A DNA stretch of 64,000 nucleotides from Rufibacter sp. DG15C (GCF_001577755.1 NZ_CP010776.1:1922001-1986000), one strand, 5' to 3'; counted from the stretch's first letter, positions 9,015 through 18,046 are shown. Made by a program: numbers and translations. The notes: generated from the letters alone by a model not told the origin.

Positions 9015-9995
9015 TTATTTTTTCATATATTGAGCAAACTCTTTGGCAAAGTACGTCAAGATGATATCTGCGCCCGCGCGCTTCATGCTCAAGAGGTTCT
9101 CCAACATAATCTTTTCGCCGTCAATCCAGCCATTCTGGGCGGCGGCTTTCACCATGGCGTACTCGCCGCTCACGTTGTAGGCCACAATAGGCAGGTGGGA
9201 ATTGTCGCGTAGCAGTTTAATCACGTCTAGATAAGACAAGGCTGGTTTTACCATCAGATAATCGGCGCCTTCTTGCGTGTCCAGTTCTGCTTCTATCAAG
9301 GCTTCGCGGCTGTTGGCGGGATTCATCTGGTAGGTCTTCTTGTCGCCGTGTTTAGGAGCAGACTCCAAGGCGTCTCTGAACGGGCCATAGTAGGCGCTGG
9401 CGTACTTGGCGGTGTAGCTCATGATAGACACATTGTAAAAGGCGTGCTTGTCCAACACATTCCTAATGTGGGCCACACGGCCGTCCATCATGTCTGATGG
9501 GGCAATGATATCAGCACCGGCTTGAGCCTGAGCTAAAGCCATTTGACCCAGCACTTCCAGAGAAGCGTCGTTGATGATTTCGCCGTTGTCTACCACGCCG
9601 TCATGGCCGTCTGAGCTGTACGGGTCCATGGCCACATCGGTGGCTAGGACTACGTCTGGGAACTGGCGCTTGATCTCAGCGATGGTGCGCAGGTAGAGAC
9701 CTTTTGGATTCTTGCTTTCCAAGGCGAAGCGGTCTTTCTTAGCTTCGGGAATGTTAGGGAATGGCGCGAAGGTCTTGATGCCCAAATCCACGCATTGGCC
9801 TACCTCGTCCAGCAATCTGTCCAGCGTGAAACGCGAGATGCCTGGCATGGATGGAATATTCACGGTCTGGTTCTGGCCTTCGGTGACAAAAAGCGGGTAG
9901 ATGAGATCCTGCGTGCTTACATGGTTCTCCTGTACCAAATTACGGATGACGTCTGATTTACGGTTTCGGCGGGGCCGACGGGTTAAATGGTTCAT
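9015..9995 (-). CDS. hemB: Delta-aminolevulinic acid dehydratase (porphobilinogen synthase)
   Basis: Condenses two 5-aminolevulinates to porphobilinogen. The 326-residue length is usual. Visible family features are the N-terminal RRPRRNRKSDVIRNLV, the first active-site lysine block MSYTAKYASAYYGPFRDA, the Schiff-base lysine block DYLMVKPALSYLD, and the substrate-site YNVSGEYAM. The region containing DVAMDPYSSDGHDG has Asp/Ser in place of the classic Cys-rich zinc site, so a magnesium-type enzyme is likely. Transcribed alone, convergent with the propeller gene. Confidence 0.95.
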   Translation of the reverse strand: MNHLTRRPRRNRKSDVIRNLVQENHVSTQDLIYPLFVTEGQNQTVNIPSMPGISRFTLDRLLDEVGQCVDLGIKTFAPFPNIPEAKKDRFALESKNPKGLYLRTIAEIKRQFPDVVLATDVAMDPYSSDGHDGVVDNGEIINDASLEVLGQMALAQAQAGADIIAPSDMMDGRVAHIRNVLDKHAFYNVSIMSYTAKYASAYYGPFRDALESAPKHGDKKTYQMNPANSREALIEAELDTQEGADYLMVKPALSYLDVIKLLRDNSHLPIVAYNVSGEYAMVKAAAQNGWIDGEKIMLENLLSMKRAGADIILTYFAKEFAQYMKK

Positions 9996-10123
9996 AGCAG
10001 CTTATACGGTTTTGGGCAAGTGGGCCTGTATGGGAGGCGGACTCGCTGCTGATTTAACAAAAGAGCGGTCAAAATAGTGTGCATGACGCGTAAGAATCTG
10101 CACTGCCTATTAGCGCTACCCCG

Positions 10124-10131
10124 CAAAGGTA
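10124..10131 (-). promoter_or_regulatory. -7 box (TACCTTTG on minus strand), hemB
   Basis: CAAAGGTA on the plus strand reads TACCTTTG on the minus strand, an exact TAnnTTTG match. A minus-strand TTG lies 22 nt further upstream. It predicts a hemB leader of roughly 125 nt. Confidence 0.5.
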
Positions 10132-10202
10132 CAGTCCTGCATCTTGGTATGCCACAATTCTTTTATGAAGGAATTTCGGCTTAGATAAAAGAGGGGCGCC
10201 GT

Positions 10203-10240
10203 CGTTTTTGGCTTATTTTCCAGAAAATAGGCTTCAAATG
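10203..10240. repeat. GGCC palindrome (P5)
   Basis: The left arm is CGTTTTTGGCTTA and the right arm has decayed to TAGGCTTCAAATG. It abuts the rocD terminator directly, on its distal side. Confidence 0.85.
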
Positions 10241-10241
10241 A

Positions 10242-10272
10242 AAACAGCCGCCTTTTGGGGAGGCGGCTGTTT
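10242..10272 (-). terminator. rocD terminator
   Basis: Stem AAACAGCCGCCT / AGGCGGCTGTTT with a 7-nt loop, 25 nt past the rocD stop. The palindrome P5 begins one nucleotide further on. Confidence 0.8.
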
Positions 10273-10296
10273 ATGAGTTAGTATGAATGACGAAAT

Positions 10297-11538
10297 TTAG
10301 AACTCGGCTAGAGTCTTCTCAATGATATCACAGCACTCATGCAACTGCTCTTCTGTGATGACCAGCGGCGGCGCAAAACGGATGATATCGCCGTGGGTTG
10401 GTTTGGCCAATAGGCCGTTGTCCTTCAGTTTAACGCATACATCCCAAGCAGTGCGGCCATCTGCGGTAGGTTGAATGATGACTGCATTCAACAGACCGCG
10501 GCCGCGTACCAGCGTCACCAGTTCTGGGTGGCGGTCTTTTAACTCGTTCATGCGGCTTCTAAAGATCTCACCCAGCTTGAAGGCATTCTCCGTTAGTTTT
10601 TCGTCTTTGATTACGTCTAGGGCAGCCATGGCCACAGCGCAAGCCAGTGGGTTCCCGCCAAAGGTAGAGCCGTGTTCGCCCGGCTGAATGCTCAGCATGA
10701 CCTCATCATTGGCCAGGGCCACCGAGATAGGCAACACACCGCCAGAAAGGGCCTTGCCCAGAATCAAGATGTCTGGTTTGGCGTCTTCGTAGTCAGAGGC
10801 CAGCATTTTACCGGTACGGCCAATGCCTGTCTGGATTTCGTCTACAATGAACAGGACGTTGTATTTCTTGCACAGTTCGCGGGCTTTGGCCAGATAGCCT
10901 TCAGAGGGAACCACCACGCCAGCCTCTCCTTGGATAGGCTCCACCATAAACCCACACACGTGTAGGTTCTCTTGCAAGGCTTGCTCAAGGGCCTCCAGGT
11001 TGTCATACGGCACTACTTTGTAACCAGGCATGTACGGCCCAAAACCGGTAGTGCTGCTAGGGTCTGTAGAGAAGGAGATGATACCGGTGGTACGCCCGTG
11101 GAAGTTGTGCTCCACCACAATGATCTCTGCCTCATGCGCGGGAATCCCCTTCTGGGTGTAGCCCCACTTGCGCGCCAGTTTCAGAGCGGTTTCTACGGCC
11201 TCGGCACCAGAGTTCATCATCAAGACCTTGTCATAGCCAAACAGCTCAGAGAGGTATTTCTCACAGGCGCCCAGTTTGTCATTGTAAAAGGCGCGAGACG
11301 TTAAGGTCAGTTGTTGGACTTGCTCCGTCAGGGCGCTAATGATGCGCGGGTGACAGTGGCCCTGGTTCATAGCGCTGTAGGCACTCAGGAAATCATAATA
11401 GCGCTTGCCTTCCACATCCCATAAGAAAACACCTTCGCCGCGGTTCAATACAACCGGCAACGGGTGGTAATTGTGGGCACCGTACTTATCTTCCAGTTCA
11501 ATGGCCTGTTGGCTAGAGGTAATTGACAATGTATCCAT
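10297..11538 (-). CDS. rocD: Ornithine aminotransferase
   Basis: PLP-dependent class III aminotransferase converting ornithine and 2-oxoglutarate to glutamate semialdehyde and glutamate. The family start [12 protein letters not shown] is present, with the cofactor region [17 protein letters not shown], the PLP-contacting [15 protein letters not shown] and the Schiff-base lysine K262 in [22 protein letters not shown] completes the active site. The 413-residue length is normal. It is monocistronic, with its own terminator; no other arginine or proline gene is adjacent. Confidence 0.93.
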   Translation of the reverse strand: MDTLSITSSQQAIELEDKYGAHNYHPLPVVLNRGEGVFLWDVEGKRYYDFLSAYSAMNQGHCHPRIISALTEQVQQLTLTSRAFYNDKLGACEKYLSELFGYDKVLMMNSGAEAVETALKLARKWGYTQKGIPAHEAEIIVVEHNFHGRTTGIISFSTDPSSTTGFGPYMPGYKVVPYDNLEALEQALQENLHVCGFMVEPIQGEAGVVVPSEGYLAKARELCKKYNVLFIVDEIQTGIGRTGKMLASDYEDAKPDILILGKALSGGVLPISVALANDEVMLSIQPGEHGSTFGGNPLACAVAMAALDVIKDEKLTENAFKLGEIFRSRMNELKDRHPELVTLVRGRGLLNAVIIQPTADGRTAWDVCVKLKDNGLLAKPTHGDIIRFAPPLVITEEQLHECCDIIEKTLAEF

Positions 11539-11797
11539 ATGCTAAAACGTTTACTGTGGTGAAGGACGGCCTCTGTACAAGGAAAGCAATCCAGATTCTA
11601 TTCTGTACGAAGATTCTTTCTTCGTGATAAAAGTAAAGAAAACTCTTTACTTCAGCCCCTTGGCAACAGGGTAGCATATGAGATTTAGTATATTTAATAA
11701 GGAAATAGAAAGAGAACCGCCTCTACTGCAAGCCTGACGTAGCCGTAGAACCTAATGCCGCTGTTTTGATGCCATGTCCTAACTCAACACAACTTCC

Positions 11798-12568
11798 ATG
11801 CAATTCCATGTCTTGAATGGTGACAGCCTGGCCGCCACTTTTAAAGAAACCAACCTTTCTGGTGAGGTAATTGTATGCCGCGAAGGCCTTGTAAACGGAC
11901 CAGTTGCCAGTCAAAACTTGGCTCAGTTCTGGGAAGAAAGAGCCGCTTATCTGGCTGTAACCTTCGGGGCCAAGCGAGAAGAGTATTTTCTGAAAGTAGC
12001 GAAGGAACTAGAGAAACTTATCCAGGTGCCTGCCAACGCAGAGGTATGCCTTTGGTTTGAGGACGACCTCTTTTGCCAAGCTAATCTCTGGTTTATCCTC
12101 TCACTGCTGGCCACCCGGCAGCAAGCACCACAGGTCTATCGGGTCTTCCCGATAATCAAGGAAGGCGAAGATCATTGGCAGGGATTCGGGCGTTCTTCTG
12201 CCAAAAGGCTGGAGCAGGCCTATCAACAGAAAGTGCCGTTCGCGCAGGAGGATGTAAAGCTAGGCAATGACCTCTGGCGGGCGTACCAACAGCAGGAGGC
12301 GCGCACCTTGCTGGAGTTGTCAACGAGTACCTCGGCTTGCTTTCACCGTCTGCAGGAAGTGTGTCAGGCGCAGGTAGACCGTGTTTCCAGGGATGGCCAT
12401 TCCGGTCGGCCTGAACGCGTAGTGAGGGAAATCCTGGCTTCAGGCATTACCCATTTTCCGGAGGTATTCAAGGAGTTCTTCAAAAGAGAAGGTGTTTATG
12501 GCTTTGGCGATGTCCAGGTGAAACATCTATATAATGGCCTGAGGCAAGCCGGGGAGTTTGGTAATTAA
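11798..12568 (+). CDS. DUF1835 domain protein
   Basis: 256 residues. The N-terminus has the DUF1835 signature: FHVLNGDSLAATF, then VIVCREGLVNGP about 15 residues later. The middle contains LWFEDDLFCQANLWFILS, also typical of the family. The biochemical role is not established in the material I know. It begins a plus-strand run of genes; only the ATG at 11798 precedes the signature. Confidence 0.8.
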   Translation: MQFHVLNGDSLAATFKETNLSGEVIVCREGLVNGPVASQNLAQFWEERAAYLAVTFGAKREEYFLKVAKELEKLIQVPANAEVCLWFEDDLFCQANLWFILSLLATRQQAPQVYRVFPIIKEGEDHWQGFGRSSAKRLEQAYQQKVPFAQEDVKLGNDLWRAYQQQEARTLLELSTSTSACFHRLQEVCQAQVDRVSRDGHSGRPERVVREILASGITHFPEVFKEFFKREGVYGFGDVQVKHLYNGLRQAGEFGN

Positions 12569-12585
12569 GTTTACCTGGGCCATTT

Positions 12586-12623
12586 CGTTTTTGAGCTGTT
12601 TTCCAGAAAGTAGCCTGAAAACG
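12586..12623. repeat. GGCC palindrome (P6)
   Basis: 17 nt after the DUF1835 stop, with no other hairpin there. Arms are CGTTTTTGAGCTG and TAGCCTGAAAACG, so the central pairing is weaker than in the consensus. Confidence 0.88.
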
Positions 12624-12664
12624 AGAGGAGAGATCTACTGCTTTCTGATTGGCAACTTCATTTG

Positions 12665-12672
12665 TACCTTTG
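12665..12672 (+). promoter_or_regulatory. -7 box TACCTTTG abutting the start codon
   Basis: Exact TAnnTTTG only 4 nt before the ATG at 12677. If used, transcription would start at or next to the start codon, giving a leaderless message. TTTC lies 19 nt upstream as a weak -33 element. Confidence 0.5.
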
Positions 12673-12676
12673 TGGC

Positions 12677-12874
12677 ATGAGACCAAAGCCGCTCCCTTTG
12701 CAACCGGGAGACACGTATTTCAATGAGCAGGGCTTGATGGTTTTCACGGAGCAGTACCACCTGCGGCGCGGCTACTGCTGCCAGAGCGGGTGCAAGCACT
12801 GCCCGTATGGGTACCAGAAAGAGGCCAAAAAAAAGCCAAATACCCCAAGTAAGGGTGACGGTAAAAGCGGTTAA
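12677..12874 (+). CDS. DUF5522 Cys-rich small protein
   Basis: 65 residues. The pattern YFNEQGLMVFTEQYHLRRG followed by YCCQSGCKHCPYG is the DUF5522 signature; four closely spaced cysteines suggest a metal or iron-sulphur ligand set. The C-terminal tail is lysine-rich and disordered-looking. Its function is unknown. Homologues are widespread in Bacteroidota. An extension to a TTG at 12662 would overlap the promoter box and is rejected. Confidence 0.75.
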   Translation: MRPKPLPLQPGDTYFNEQGLMVFTEQYHLRRGYCCQSGCKHCPYGYQKEAKKKPNTPSKGDGKSG

Positions 12875-12918
12875 TCTGCTTTTTTAGAACGGATTAAAGA
12901 AAAAAGTTTAGCGGGGGC

Positions 12919-12950
12919 TTTGACATTATCTATCTTTTTGCGGATATTTG
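12919..12950 (+). promoter_or_regulatory. rpmB promoter
   Basis: TTTG at 12919-12922, then a 20-nt spacer, then GATATTTG (seven of eight to TAnnTTTG). Transcription would start about 30 nt before the rpmB ATG. Confidence 0.6.
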
Positions 12951-12984
12951 CGTCCCTTTTGTAATAAACGATACTAACGATACA

Positions 12985-13224
12985 ATGGCACGAGTTTGTG
13001 ATTTAACCGGTAAAAGAACGCAGGTAGGTAACCGCGTATCGCACGCCAACAACAAAACAAAGCGTAAGTTTTTCCCGAACTTACAGAAGAAGCGCTTCTA
13101 CATCCCAGAAGAAGATGCATGGGTGACTTTGAAAGTTTCTACCTCTGCTATCCGTACCATCTCTAAGAACGGTATTGCGGCTGTATTGAAGAAAGCAAAA
13201 GACGAAGGATACATCGTTTACTAG
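12985..13224 (+). CDS. rpmB: 50S ribosomal protein L28
   Basis: 79 residues matching bL28 throughout: MARVCDLTGKRTQVGNRVSHANNKTKRKF at the start, then FYIPEEDAWVTLKVS and a C-terminal helix. A large-subunit component. The Xaa-Pro aminopeptidase gene starts only 7 nt after its stop, so the two probably share a transcript; rpmG lies 1.8 kb further on. Confidence 0.97.
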   Translation: MARVCDLTGKRTQVGNRVSHANNKTKRKFFPNLQKKRFYIPEEDAWVTLKVSTSAIRTISKNGIAAVLKKAKDEGYIVY

Positions 13225-13231
13225 TAAGCAT

Positions 13232-14854
13232 ATGAAAAGCATGCGGCACTTATGGTTTTTACTGCTAGTGTCGCTTCCGCTTGGGGCGATGGGGCAGTCA
13301 ATGGCTTCCTCAGACAAGCCCACGGACTTTTTAACCAAAGAATTTCACCGGCAACGGAGAGAGCAACTGCGGCAACTGCTGCCGGCTCGCTCCGTTGCCG
13401 TTTTCTTTTCTGCCCCGGTAAGAAACCGCGCCAATGACGTGGACTTCCATTACCACCAGAACCCAGACTTCTACTACCTCACCGGGTACAAAGAGGCCAA
13501 CTCCGTTTTGCTTCTGTTTTCAGAAAACCAGACCATAAACGGACAGAGCACCAATGAAGTGGTCTTCGCGCAGCCCCGCAACCCGCAGGCAGAGTCCTGG
13601 AACGGCAAGCGCCTGGGCACCGAGGGAATGAAGCAACAACTGGGTTTTGCTGTTGCGCTTCCTAACACAGACTTCGCCGCCTTTAAGCTGGACACCACCA
13701 ACCTGCAACAGGTGCTGTTCTTTGAGCTGCCACATGATGTGCGCAATGAAGCCAGAGACCGCGGTGACCTGTATGACCTGTTGGCGCAGTTCAAGCAGAA
13801 GATAGGGTTGCGCGAAGGCAAGAGTCTGGAGCATCAGGAAATCTACAGCGCCATTAGGCAATATGACGCCCAGGCCGGTGCGCAGGTACAGCAAGAGGTG
13901 AAACGCCAGATGGAGTCCAATCCCGCGTTGGCCAACAATGCCATCCTGAAAGCCTACGTAGCCGCCAAAGACGCACCCGCCAGGGCCGCGGTAGTCGCCA
14001 GCATCCCGAGAGAAAAATTAGACACGTCTTCACTGGAAGGCATGCTCAACCAGTTGCGTGAAGAAAAGACTACGGAAGAATTGGTGCTGTTGCGCAAAGC
14101 CATCGCCATGTCGGCTATTGGGCAGGTGGAGGTAATGAAAGCCGCCAAGCCAGACATGTCCGAAACCGAGATACAGGGCATTCATGAGTACGTCTACAAG
14201 AAATACGGCGCCGAATATGAAGGCTATCCCTCTATTGTAGGGGCTGGCAACAACGGGTGCATTTTGCACTACATTGAGAATGAGAAGCCACGCATTGGCA
14301 ATGACCTGCTTTTGATGGACCTGGGCGCTGAGTACCATGGCTACACCGCCGATGTGACCCGCACTATTCCGGCCAACGGCAAATTCTCCCCTGAGCAGAA
14401 GCAGATTTATGAACTGGTGTACGCCGCGCAGGAAGCCGGTTTCCAGCAGTGCAAAGTGGGCAACTCCTTTCAGGCACCTAATGAGGCCGCTCAGAAGGTG
14501 ATGGCCGAGGGTTTGATTAAACTAGGCATCATCAAGAAACCGGAAGAGGCCCGCCGCTACACCATGCACGGTGTGTCCCATTACCTGGGGCTGGACGTGC
14601 ATGACAGAGGCTCTTACGGGCCGTTTAAACATAATACCGTCATCACGGTGGAGCCCGGCATCTATATCCCGGAGGGGAGCCCCGTGGACAAGAAATGGTG
14701 GGGTATAGGCGTGCGCATTGAAGACGATATCCTCATCACCAACACTGGCTGGGAAAACCTGTCCAAAGGCGCGCCCAGAACCGTGAAAGACATTGAAGCC
14801 ACCATGGCAAAGCCAAGTGCGCTGGATGATTTCAAACTGCCGGTGTTAAAATAG
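13232..14854 (+). CDS. pepP: Exported Xaa-Pro aminopeptidase (aminopeptidase P family)
   Basis: 540 residues, with a signal peptide (MRHLWFLLLVSLPLGAMGQ), an aminopeptidase P N-terminal domain (HYHQNPDFYYLTGYKE) and an M24 catalytic domain. The metal ligands are visible: LMDLGAEYHGYTADVTRT (two Asp), HGVSHYLGLDVHD (His), VEPGIYIPEG (Glu) and GVRIEDDILIT (Glu). It should remove N-terminal residues preceding proline, in the periplasm. Odd feature: bases 13504-13541 in the N-terminal domain are a copy of the dispersed palindrome (28 of 38 identical) encoding the loop VLLLFSENQTING. Confidence 0.9.
   Translation: MKSMRHLWFLLLVSLPLGAMGQSMASSDKPTDFLTKEFHRQRREQLRQLLPARSVAVFFSAPVRNRANDVDFHYHQNPDFYYLTGYKEANSVLLLFSENQTINGQSTNEVVFAQPRNPQAESWNGKRLGTEGMKQQLGFAVALPNTDFAAFKLDTTNLQQVLFFELPHDVRNEARDRGDLYDLLAQFKQKIGLREGKSLEHQEIYSAIRQYDAQAGAQVQQEVKRQMESNPALANNAILKAYVAAKDAPARAAVVASIPREKLDTSSLEGMLNQLREEKTTEELVLLRKAIAMSAIGQVEVMKAAKPDMSETEIQGIHEYVYKKYGAEYEGYPSIVGAGNNGCILHYIENEKPRIGNDLLLMDLGAEYHGYTADVTRTIPANGKFSPEQKQIYELVYAAQEAGFQQCKVGNSFQAPNEAAQKVMAEGLIKLGIIKKPEEARRYTMHGVSHYLGLDVHDRGSYGPFKHNTVITVEPGIYIPEGSPVDKKWWGIGVRIEDDILITNTGWENLSKGAPRTVKDIEATMAKPSALDDFKLPVLK
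13504..13541. repeat. GGCC palindrome inside pepP (P7)
   Basis: 28 of 38 bases match the consensus, including CGTTTT, CTGTTTTC, CAG.CCA and AAACG. It is read in the frame whose consensus translation is VFGLFSRKQAKN; here it gives VLLLFSENQTIN. It lies between a conserved strand and the conserved FAQPRNPQAESWNGKRLG segment. Confidence 0.75.
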
Positions 14855-14869
14855 AAGAATAAAGTCCAC

Positions 14870-14907
14870 CGTTTTTGGCCTGTTTTAGCAGAAATAGCGC
14901 AAAAATG
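14870..14907. repeat. GGCC palindrome (P8)
   Basis: 15 nt after the pepP stop. The left arm is perfect; the right arm is TAGCGCAAAAATG. No other terminator follows, and the rpmG promoter begins 73 nt downstream. Confidence 0.88.
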
Positions 14908-14979
14908 GTAGCTTTGCAAAAGGTTAGGAAGCTGTGCCGCGGGCATTAGGTGATACTTGACTAAAAAAGTAGTATCGTA

Positions 14980-15011
14980 TTTGTAATTAAGTAACTAAGG
15001 CTGTATATTTG
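14980..15011 (+). promoter_or_regulatory. rpmG promoter
   Basis: TTTG (14980-14983), 20-nt spacer, TATATTTG (15004-15011): a full match to the Bacteroidota housekeeping promoter. It is the best promoter in the window and predicts a leader of about 25 nt. Confidence 0.75.
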
Positions 15012-15039
15012 CAGTCCTAAATAAAAAATCAACTTCGCG

Positions 15040-15228
15040 ATGGCAAAGAAAGCTAAAGGCAATAGAGTTCAGGTGATTTTGGAGTGCACTGAGCAGAAAA
15101 ACTCCGGCGTACCTGGCATGTCTCGGTATATCACTACCAAAAACAGAAAGAACACTCCTGAGCGTATGGAGATGAAGAAATTCAATCCTTTCATGAAGAA
15201 AGTTACCGTTCATAAAGAAATTAAATAA
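15040..15228 (+). CDS. rpmG: 50S ribosomal protein L33
   Basis: 62 residues of bL33: [19 protein letters not shown], then [23 protein letters not shown]. It lacks the paired Cys zinc motif, so it is the zinc-independent form. The DUF4295 gene begins 2 nt after its stop, an arrangement common in this phylum. Confidence 0.96.
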   Translation: MAKKAKGNRVQVILECTEQKNSGVPGMSRYITTKNRKNTPERMEMKKFNPFMKKVTVHKEIK

Positions 15229-15230
15229 CC

Positions 15231-15383
15231 ATGGCTAAGAAAGTAGTAGCAACCCTAAAGACCGCCACTGGTAAAGACTGGGCGAAGGTGATTAAAGCAG
15301 TTAAGTCTCCTAAGACTGGCGCTTACACTTTTAGAGAAGAGATGGTGCCGATTGACCAAGTTCAAGACGCTCTTAAAAAATAA
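15231..15383 (+). CDS. DUF4295 protein, Bacteroidota ribosome-associated small protein
   Basis: A 50-residue basic protein (MAKKVVATLKTATGKDWAK, then VKSPKTGAYTFREEMVP) matching DUF4295. The family is restricted to Bacteroidota and sits next to rpmG, as here. I recall that a Flavobacterium ribosome structure placed a small phylum-specific protein, named bL38, in the large subunit; equating it with DUF4295 is probable but not certain. It is co-transcribed with rpmG and ends in a strong terminator. Confidence 0.9.
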   Translation: MAKKVVATLKTATGKDWAKVIKAVKSPKTGAYTFREEMVPIDQVQDALKK

Positions 15384-15414
15384 TTGCCTTATATCGCAAT
15401 CAAGATATACCTGT

Positions 15415-15443
15415 AAAAGTCCCTCCATACCAGGGACTTTTTT
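15415..15443 (+). terminator. Terminator of rpmG-DUF4295
   Basis: Stem AAAGTCCCT / AGGGACTTT with a 7-nt loop and a T run (TTTTTT), 32 nt after the DUF4295 stop. It separates the ribosomal-protein pair from ftsY. Confidence 0.9.
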
Positions 15444-15496
15444 GGTATTCGACCCTTTTTACTTCCAACCTATCCTAACCGTTCCCACCCACCGCT

Positions 15497-16459
15497 ATGG
15501 CACTTTTCGGTTTCTTCAGTAAAGACAAAAAAGAATCTCTGGACAAAGGCCTTGAGAAAACCAAGACCAGTTTCCTGGACCAGCTTAGCAAAGCGGTGGT
15601 GGGTAAGTCCAAAGTGGACGAGGAGGTCTTGGATGAGCTGGAGACGGTGCTGGTGCACGCAGACGTGGGGATTGGGACCACCGTCAAAATCATTGAGCGC
15701 ATTGAGAAACGCGTAGCCCGTGACAAATACGTGGGCACTTCTGACCTGGACCGCATCCTGCGCGAAGAGATTATGGAGCTCATGGAAGAGAACAAGGGCG
15801 GGATTGCCGCTGACTTCACCCTTCCAGACACCGGCGGACAGCCGTACGTGATTATGGTAGTGGGCGTAAACGGCGTGGGCAAGACCACCACCATTGGTAA
15901 GCTGGCCTCCCAGTTCCACAAGGCTGGTAAGAAGGTAGTGTTGGGTGCGGGTGATACGTTTAGGGCTGCCGCTGTGGACCAACTCAAAATTTGGGGAGAC
16001 CGCGTGGGCATTCCGGTAGTGGACCACGGCATGAACACAGACCCGGCTTCTGTGGCATATGACGCCGTGAAGAAAGGCGTGGAGATGGGCGCTGACGTAG
16101 TTATCATTGACACCGCCGGTCGTCTACACACCAAGGTGGGTCTCATGAACGAGCTTACTAAAATCAAGCGCGTGATGCAGAAAGTCATTGACGCCGCGCC
16201 GCATGAGGTGTTGCTAGTCTTAGACGGTAGCACCGGTCAAAATGCGGTCATCCAAGCCCGTGAGTTCACCAAAGCCACCGAAGTAACTGCTTTAGCGGTA
16301 ACCAAATTGGACGGAACGGCCAAAGGAGGCGTCATCATTGGCATCTCAGACGAGTTCAAGATTCCTGTCAAGTACATTGGTGTAGGGGAGCGCGTAGAGG
16401 ACCTGCAGGTGTTTGACAAGCGCGAATTTGTGGACTCTCTGTTCTCCAAAAACAAATAA
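15497..16459 (+). CDS. ftsY: Signal recognition particle receptor FtsY
   Basis: SRP receptor GTPase that docks ribosome-nascent chain complexes at the inner membrane. 320 residues with a short N domain and a full NG domain: GVNGVGKTTTIGKLA (P loop, residue about 123), GDTFRAAAVDQLK, DTAGR, TKLDGTAKGG and the closing IPVKYIGVGERVEDLQVFD. It lacks the long acidic A domain of Escherichia coli FtsY, as in many Bacteroidota. The ftsY gene following rpmG-DUF4295 is a familiar order in this phylum. Confidence 0.96.
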   Translation: MALFGFFSKDKKESLDKGLEKTKTSFLDQLSKAVVGKSKVDEEVLDELETVLVHADVGIGTTVKIIERIEKRVARDKYVGTSDLDRILREEIMELMEENKGGIAADFTLPDTGGQPYVIMVVGVNGVGKTTTIGKLASQFHKAGKKVVLGAGDTFRAAAVDQLKIWGDRVGIPVVDHGMNTDPASVAYDAVKKGVEMGADVVIIDTAGRLHTKVGLMNELTKIKRVMQKVIDAAPHEVLLVLDGSTGQNAVIQAREFTKATEVTALAVTKLDGTAKGGVIIGISDEFKIPVKYIGVGERVEDLQVFDKREFVDSLFSKNK

Positions 16460-16461
16460 GC

Positions 16462-16499
16462 CGTTTTTAGGCTGTTTTCCAGAAAAGAGGCCGAAAAGG
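16462..16499. repeat. GGCC palindrome (P9)
   Basis: Begins 2 nt after the ftsY stop codon. The left arm has GTTTTTAGGCTG; the right arm is GAGGCCGAAAAGG. It is the only hairpin candidate ending ftsY. Confidence 0.88.
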
Positions 16500-16627
16500 A
16501 AATAGTTACTTCTGGCGCAGTCACTCGGCTGGGTCAAAATAGCAAAGAAGACAAGACACAGAAAGCAGGCTTACAGCCGTTTTCTCTTTTAAATATCTAG
16601 TTTATTGGGCGCAGACTAAACCAAAAG

Positions 16628-16668
16628 AGCCTGTTTGGTTGTTGCCCTTCCATCAAAGACAACAGGCT
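16628..16668 (+). other. Hairpin just upstream of rimO
   Basis: AGCCTGTT / AACAGGCT (8 bp) enclosing 25 nt, ending 14 nt before the rimO GTG. If in the transcript it could shape access to the start codon; it may also be incidental. Confidence 0.4.
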
Positions 16669-16682
16669 AAAGTAGAAGGCAC

Positions 16683-18044
16683 GTGAAAGTAAGATCCCTT
16701 AAACAAGACAAATACAACGTTATCACCCTGGGTTGCTCCAAAAATCTGGTAGACTCAGAGGTGCTGATGGGCCAGTTGCAGGCCAATGAGTTTGATGTAG
16801 TGCATGACTCTGAGAAAGACGACGCCAACATCATCATTGTGAACACCTGCGGCTTCATTGACAATGCCAAGCAGGAGTCTATTGACACCATTCTGCGCTA
16901 CGCAGATGCCAAAGACGCTGGCGCCATTGACAAACTCTACGTGACCGGTTGCCTTTCTCAACGCTACAAAGATTCCCTGGAAGCCGAGATTCCGCAGGTA
17001 GACGCTTTTTTTGGTACCATGGAGTTGCCGCAGTTATTGAAAACACTGGAGGCCAACTACAAGCATGAATTGATAGGTGAGCGCTTAATCACCACCCCTA
17101 AGCACTACGCCTACTTTAAAATAGCTGAGGGCTGTAACCGTCCCTGCTCGTTCTGCGCCATCCCCTTGATGCGCGGCAAGCACATGGACCGCCCCATGGA
17201 GGAGCTAGTGAAGGAAGCCACGCGCTTGGCCAACATGGGTACCAAAGAACTTATTCTTATTGCCCAAGACCTGACCTATTACGGTTTACAGCACTACGGT
17301 GAGCGCAAGCTAGCCGAACTGCTACAGCGTTTGTCAGATGTGAACGGCATTGAGTGGATTAGAATGCAGTACGCCTACCCGTCCCAGTTCCCGATGGATG
17401 CTTTGGATGTGATGGCCGAGCGCTCTAACATCTGCAAGTACTTGGACATGCCTTTGCAGCACATCTCAGACAATATGCTCAAGACCATGCGCCGCGGTAT
17501 CTCTAAGCGCCGTACGCTGGAGCTGGTAGACACCATCCGTCAGCGCGTGCCAGACATTGCGCTTAGAACTACCTTGATTGCCGGTCACCCCGGTGAGACG
17601 CAGAAGGATTTTGAGGAGATGTACCAGTGGGTGGAGGAGTCACGCTTTGACCGTCTGGGTATCTTCACGTACTCGCATGAGGAGAACACGCACGCCTTCA
17701 GCCTGGAGGACAACGTGCCAGATGAGGTGAAGCAGGAGCGCGCCGATACCATAATGGAACTACAGCAGGGCATCTCCATGGAGTTGAACGAGGCTAAAGT
17801 AGGCAACACCTATAAGGTTCTGTTTGACCGCAAGGAGAGCGGCTACTACGTGGGCCGTACCCAGTATGACTCTCCAGAGGTAGACAATGAAGTATTGGTG
17901 CCCGCAGACAGCGCCTATGTGCGTCTGGGAGACTTCGCCAACGTGAAAATCACGGATTCTTCTGACTTTGACCTGTACGGCGAAGTGGTTAGCGGCGTGC
18001 ATGAGTCCAAGCACATTGCCACGGCAGACGCTGTTTCAGAATAA
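16683..18044 (+). CDS. rimO: Ribosomal protein S12 methylthiotransferase
   Basis: Radical SAM enzyme adding a methylthio group to the conserved Asp of ribosomal protein S12. 453 residues in the family order: UPF0004 domain with three cluster-binding Cys (LGCSKNLVDSE, NTCGFI, VTGCLSQRY), radical SAM motif CNRPCSFC (C-x3-C-x2-C), and a C-terminal TRAM domain. SKNLVDSE and MRGKHMDRPMEELV favour RimO over MiaB. The start is a GTG at 16683; the next Met is far into the domain. Confidence 0.95.
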   Translation: MKVRSLKQDKYNVITLGCSKNLVDSEVLMGQLQANEFDVVHDSEKDDANIIIVNTCGFIDNAKQESIDTILRYADAKDAGAIDKLYVTGCLSQRYKDSLEAEIPQVDAFFGTMELPQLLKTLEANYKHELIGERLITTPKHYAYFKIAEGCNRPCSFCAIPLMRGKHMDRPMEELVKEATRLANMGTKELILIAQDLTYYGLQHYGERKLAELLQRLSDVNGIEWIRMQYAYPSQFPMDALDVMAERSNICKYLDMPLQHISDNMLKTMRRGISKRRTLELVDTIRQRVPDIALRTTLIAGHPGETQKDFEEMYQWVEESRFDRLGIFTYSHEENTHAFSLEDNVPDEVKQERADTIMELQQGISMELNEAKVGNTYKVLFDRKESGYYVGRTQYDSPEVDNEVLVPADSAYVRLGDFANVKITDSSDFDLYGEVVSGVHESKHIATADAVSE

Positions 18045-18046
18045 TC

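Larger units (their letters stand above)
9996..10296. other. hemB upstream / rocD downstream region
   Basis: 301 bases holding, from the right, the rocD terminator and palindrome, then the hemB control region with a minus-strand -7 box. No gene is visible. Confidence 0.6.
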
